Shown one piece after another: positions 32,100 through 33,677 of a DNA stretch of 33,677 nt. The translations under genes and the position numbers were made by a program. The notes beneath the pieces were generated by a model, which saw nothing but the letters and a program-made list of their open reading frames with translations, had not been told where the DNA came from and did no database searches. Position 1 is the first letter of the stretch. Each line of letters opens with the position of its first letter. This stretch comes from an uncultured Methanobrevibacter sp. (GTDB lineage: Archaea; Methanobacteriota; Methanobacteria; Methanobacteriales; Methanobacteriaceae). The stretch is from contig NZ_CACZTX010000011.1 of assembly GCF_902784195.1 (NCBI RefSeq), positions 1 to 33,677 on the forward strand. Reading direction: 5' to 3'.

Positions 32100-33377
32100 T
32101 TGTTAGACATAAAATTATTCAGAGAAGATCCTGAATTGATATTTGACTCTGAGAAGAAAAGATTCAGAAGTACAGAAAATGCAGAGAAAGTTATTGAATA
32201 TGACACCTTATGGAGAGAAGGTGAAAGAAGATTAAACTCTTTAAGAGCAGAGAAAAACAAGTTATCCAAATCATTTAAAAAAGCTAAACAGGAAGGCAAT
32301 ATTGAAGAAGTCATTGCAAAATCCAAGGAAGTGGCTAATGAAATTAAAGAGTTAAGCGCTAAAAATGCAGAATACCTTCAATTAAGAGATGATTATAGAT
32401 ATAAAGTAGGAAACATCATTGACGAAGATGTTCCAGTTTCCGATACTGAAGATGACAATGTAGTTGTAAGAACCTATGGTGAAATCCCAGAGCATGACTT
32501 TGAATTGTTGAATCATGTTGACTTGATCAATAAGATTGATGGAGCAGACCTTGAAACTGCAGCAAGCGTTTCAGGTGCAAGGTTCTACTACTTGAAAAGA
32601 GACATTTTACACTTGAACTTGGCATTGATTCAATTTGCACTTTCAGAACTTGAAGCTGAGGGTTACATTCCTATGCAAACTCCTTTCTTTGTAAAAGGTG
32701 AAGTTGCAGCTGAAACTTCTGAACTTGGCGAGTTTGAGGAAACATTATACAAGGTTGAAAATGAGGATATGTACTTGATTGCAACTGCTGAACAGACCTT
32801 GGCAGCTCTTCACAGAAATGAAATCATCAATCCTGAAGACTTGCCACTTAGATACTGTGCACTTTCAACCTGTTTTAGAAAAGAGGCAGGGTCTCATGGA
32901 AAAGACACTTTAGGAATCTTTAGAGTTCACCAATTCGAAAAGATTGAACAGTTCATTTACTCTACACCAGAAGATTCAAGAAAGCAGCATGATCATTTGA
33001 TGGAAGTCACTGAAAGAATTTATCAGAAATTAGGTCTTCCATATCAAATCATAGCTATTGTGTCTTCAGCTTTAAATGACAATGCAGCAATCAAATACGA
33101 CCTTGAAGCTTGGTTCCCGGGTTCCGGTGCATTCAGGGAATTGGTAAGCTGTACTAACTGTAAGGATTATCAAGCAAGAAAAACCAAAACAAGGTACGGT
33201 AGAGCAGGTTCCGGAGATGCACAAATATTGCATACCTTAAACAGTACAGCTATTGCAACTGAAAGAACCATTTGCTGTATTTTAGAAAACTACCAACAAG
33301 CTGATGGTAGCATTAAAGTCCCTGAGGTCTTGGTACCTTATATGGGCGGAAAAACAGTCATTGAAGCAAAAGAATAA
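32100..33377 (+). CDS. serS: Seryl-tRNA synthetase
   Basis: SerRS charges tRNA(Ser) with serine. The 425-residue protein has the class II layout with an N-terminal coiled-coil arm at about 28-105. The serine-binding TAEQT lies at 229-233, motif 2 at FRKEAG (259-264) with FRVHQFEK at 274-281, and motif 3 ends at ATERTICCILENYQ. This is the common bacterial-type SerRS, not the rare methanogen-specific form of Methanocaldococcus and Methanosarcina. The start is a TTG at 32100, supported by the strong AAAGGAG site upstream and by the conserved MLDIKLFREDPE N-terminus. No other gene is close, and the 3' flank is T-rich. Confidence 0.96.
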   Translation: MLDIKLFREDPELIFDSEKKRFRSTENAEKVIEYDTLWREGERRLNSLRAEKNKLSKSFKKAKQEGNIEEVIAKSKEVANEIKELSAKNAEYLQLRDDYRYKVGNIIDEDVPVSDTEDDNVVVRTYGEIPEHDFELLNHVDLINKIDGADLETAASVSGARFYYLKRDILHLNLALIQFALSELEAEGYIPMQTPFFVKGEVAAETSELGEFEETLYKVENEDMYLIATAEQTLAALHRNEIINPEDLPLRYCALSTCFRKEAGSHGKDTLGIFRVHQFEKIEQFIYSTPEDSRKQHDHLMEVTERIYQKLGLPYQIIAIVSSALNDNAAIKYDLEAWFPGSGAFRELVSCTNCKDYQARKTKTRYGRAGSGDAQILHTLNSTAIATERTICCILENYQQADGSIKVPEVLVPYMGGKTVIEAKE

Positions 33378-33571
33378 TTTTTATTCTTTTTTTTATCTAT
33401 TTTTTTAATTTTTACAAATCTATTTTTACTTTAATTTTAGCCACTATTGTTTGCATACATTCAAACTATTATTTTTGTTATAACTTTTTTGCATAGAAAA
33501 AATTTAAAAAAAGAGTTAAGATAGCAAAAAGTCAAAATTTTAAAAAAAGAAAAAAAATGATGAATACATTA

Positions 33572-33677
33572 TTAGTACTCATCTGCATGTAAATATCCAA
33601 CGATTCCATGTGCTATTAATGCAATACCTAAGATGATGGTGATTAATATTGGATTGTTTGCTGCAAATACAGCAATG
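33572..33677 (-). CDS. C-terminal end of a small membrane protein, start outside window
   Basis: The minus strand is open from the window edge to a TAA at 33572-33574. The 34 visible residues read IAVFAANNPILITIILGIA, then LIAHGIVGYLHADEY. This is one hydrophobic membrane segment followed by a short polar tail. I cannot identify the family from this piece. It is convergent with serS across 194 AT-rich bases that show no clear stem. Confidence 0.6.
   Translation of the reverse strand, partial: IAVFAANNPILITIILGIALIAHGIVGYLHADEY

Noticed and set aside
33550-33571. C/D-box RNA suggested by ATGATGA
   Set aside because: No matching D box (CTGA) or C'/D' pair lies at a suitable distance.

Overview
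The window looks like a chromosomal piece of a low-GC methanogen of the Methanobacteriaceae, most likely a Methanobrevibacter. Supporting genes are CofG (coenzyme F420), ComB (coenzyme M), MptA (archaeal pterin), a geranylgeranyl reductase (archaeal ether lipids), Taw2 and Trm1 (archaeal tRNA modification), aCPSF1, a 20S proteasome beta subunit and a very large adhesin-like protein with Pmp-type beta-helix repeats. Ribosome binding sites are mostly GGTG/GAGGTG/GGAGG types. I see no rRNA, tRNA, CRISPR array, insertion sequence or integrase. From memory, several genes match a numbered run in Methanothermobacter (purM, aCPSF1 = MTH1203, psmB, comB, DUF1922 = MTH1184, thiamine-binding MTH1187), so much of the window is probably an old vertical block with insertions.

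Layout. 1-4141 (minus): 5' part of purM, the transcription-termination RNase aCPSF1, and psmB, separated by AT-rich gaps. 4705-9117 (minus): a tight three-gene accessory unit of a 1074-residue secreted adhesin-like protein, an acidic 267-residue unknown and a small membrane protein. 9316-11322 (plus): taw2 and the geranylgeranyl reductase gene. 11435-13065 (minus): an unknown 150-residue protein and cofG, facing the plus genes across two near-identical hairpins. 13273-15361 (plus): a GT1-like glycosyltransferase coupled to a GNAT acetyltransferase, then a small zinc-ribbon protein. 15550-18949 (minus): a secreted protein, an AarF/UbiB kinase-like gene whose N-terminal reading frame is broken by an in-frame TAA, and mptA. 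19387-21465 (minus): an Lrp/AsnC regulator and trm1. 21739-24164: a DegT/DnrJ aminotransferase (plus), a thiamine-binding MTH1187-type protein (minus) and an NcsA/TtuA-like tRNA thiolation protein (plus). 24244-30221 (minus): a bitopic surface protein, a CaCA cation exchanger with a CorC-like protein, DUF1922 translationally coupled to a TraB-family protein, and comB. 30384-33377 (plus): an unknown protein, an SPL-type radical SAM protein and serS. 33572-33677 (minus): the tail of a small membrane protein.

The housekeeping genes cover cofactor synthesis (F420, methanopterin, CoM), tRNA maturation (Taw2, Trm1, NcsA-like, SerS), RNA 3'-end formation and proteolysis. The parts most worth a second look are: the adhesin operon, whose extremely lysine-rich C-terminus and tightly linked acidic partner could be a secreted effector/immunity arrangement or a novel wall-anchoring module; the interrupted AarF/UbiB gene; and short repeats around lrp/mptA. 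Several starts are corrected here from ribosome binding sites (lrp, ncsA-like, exchanger, CorC-like, DUF1922, surface protein, 30384 gene).
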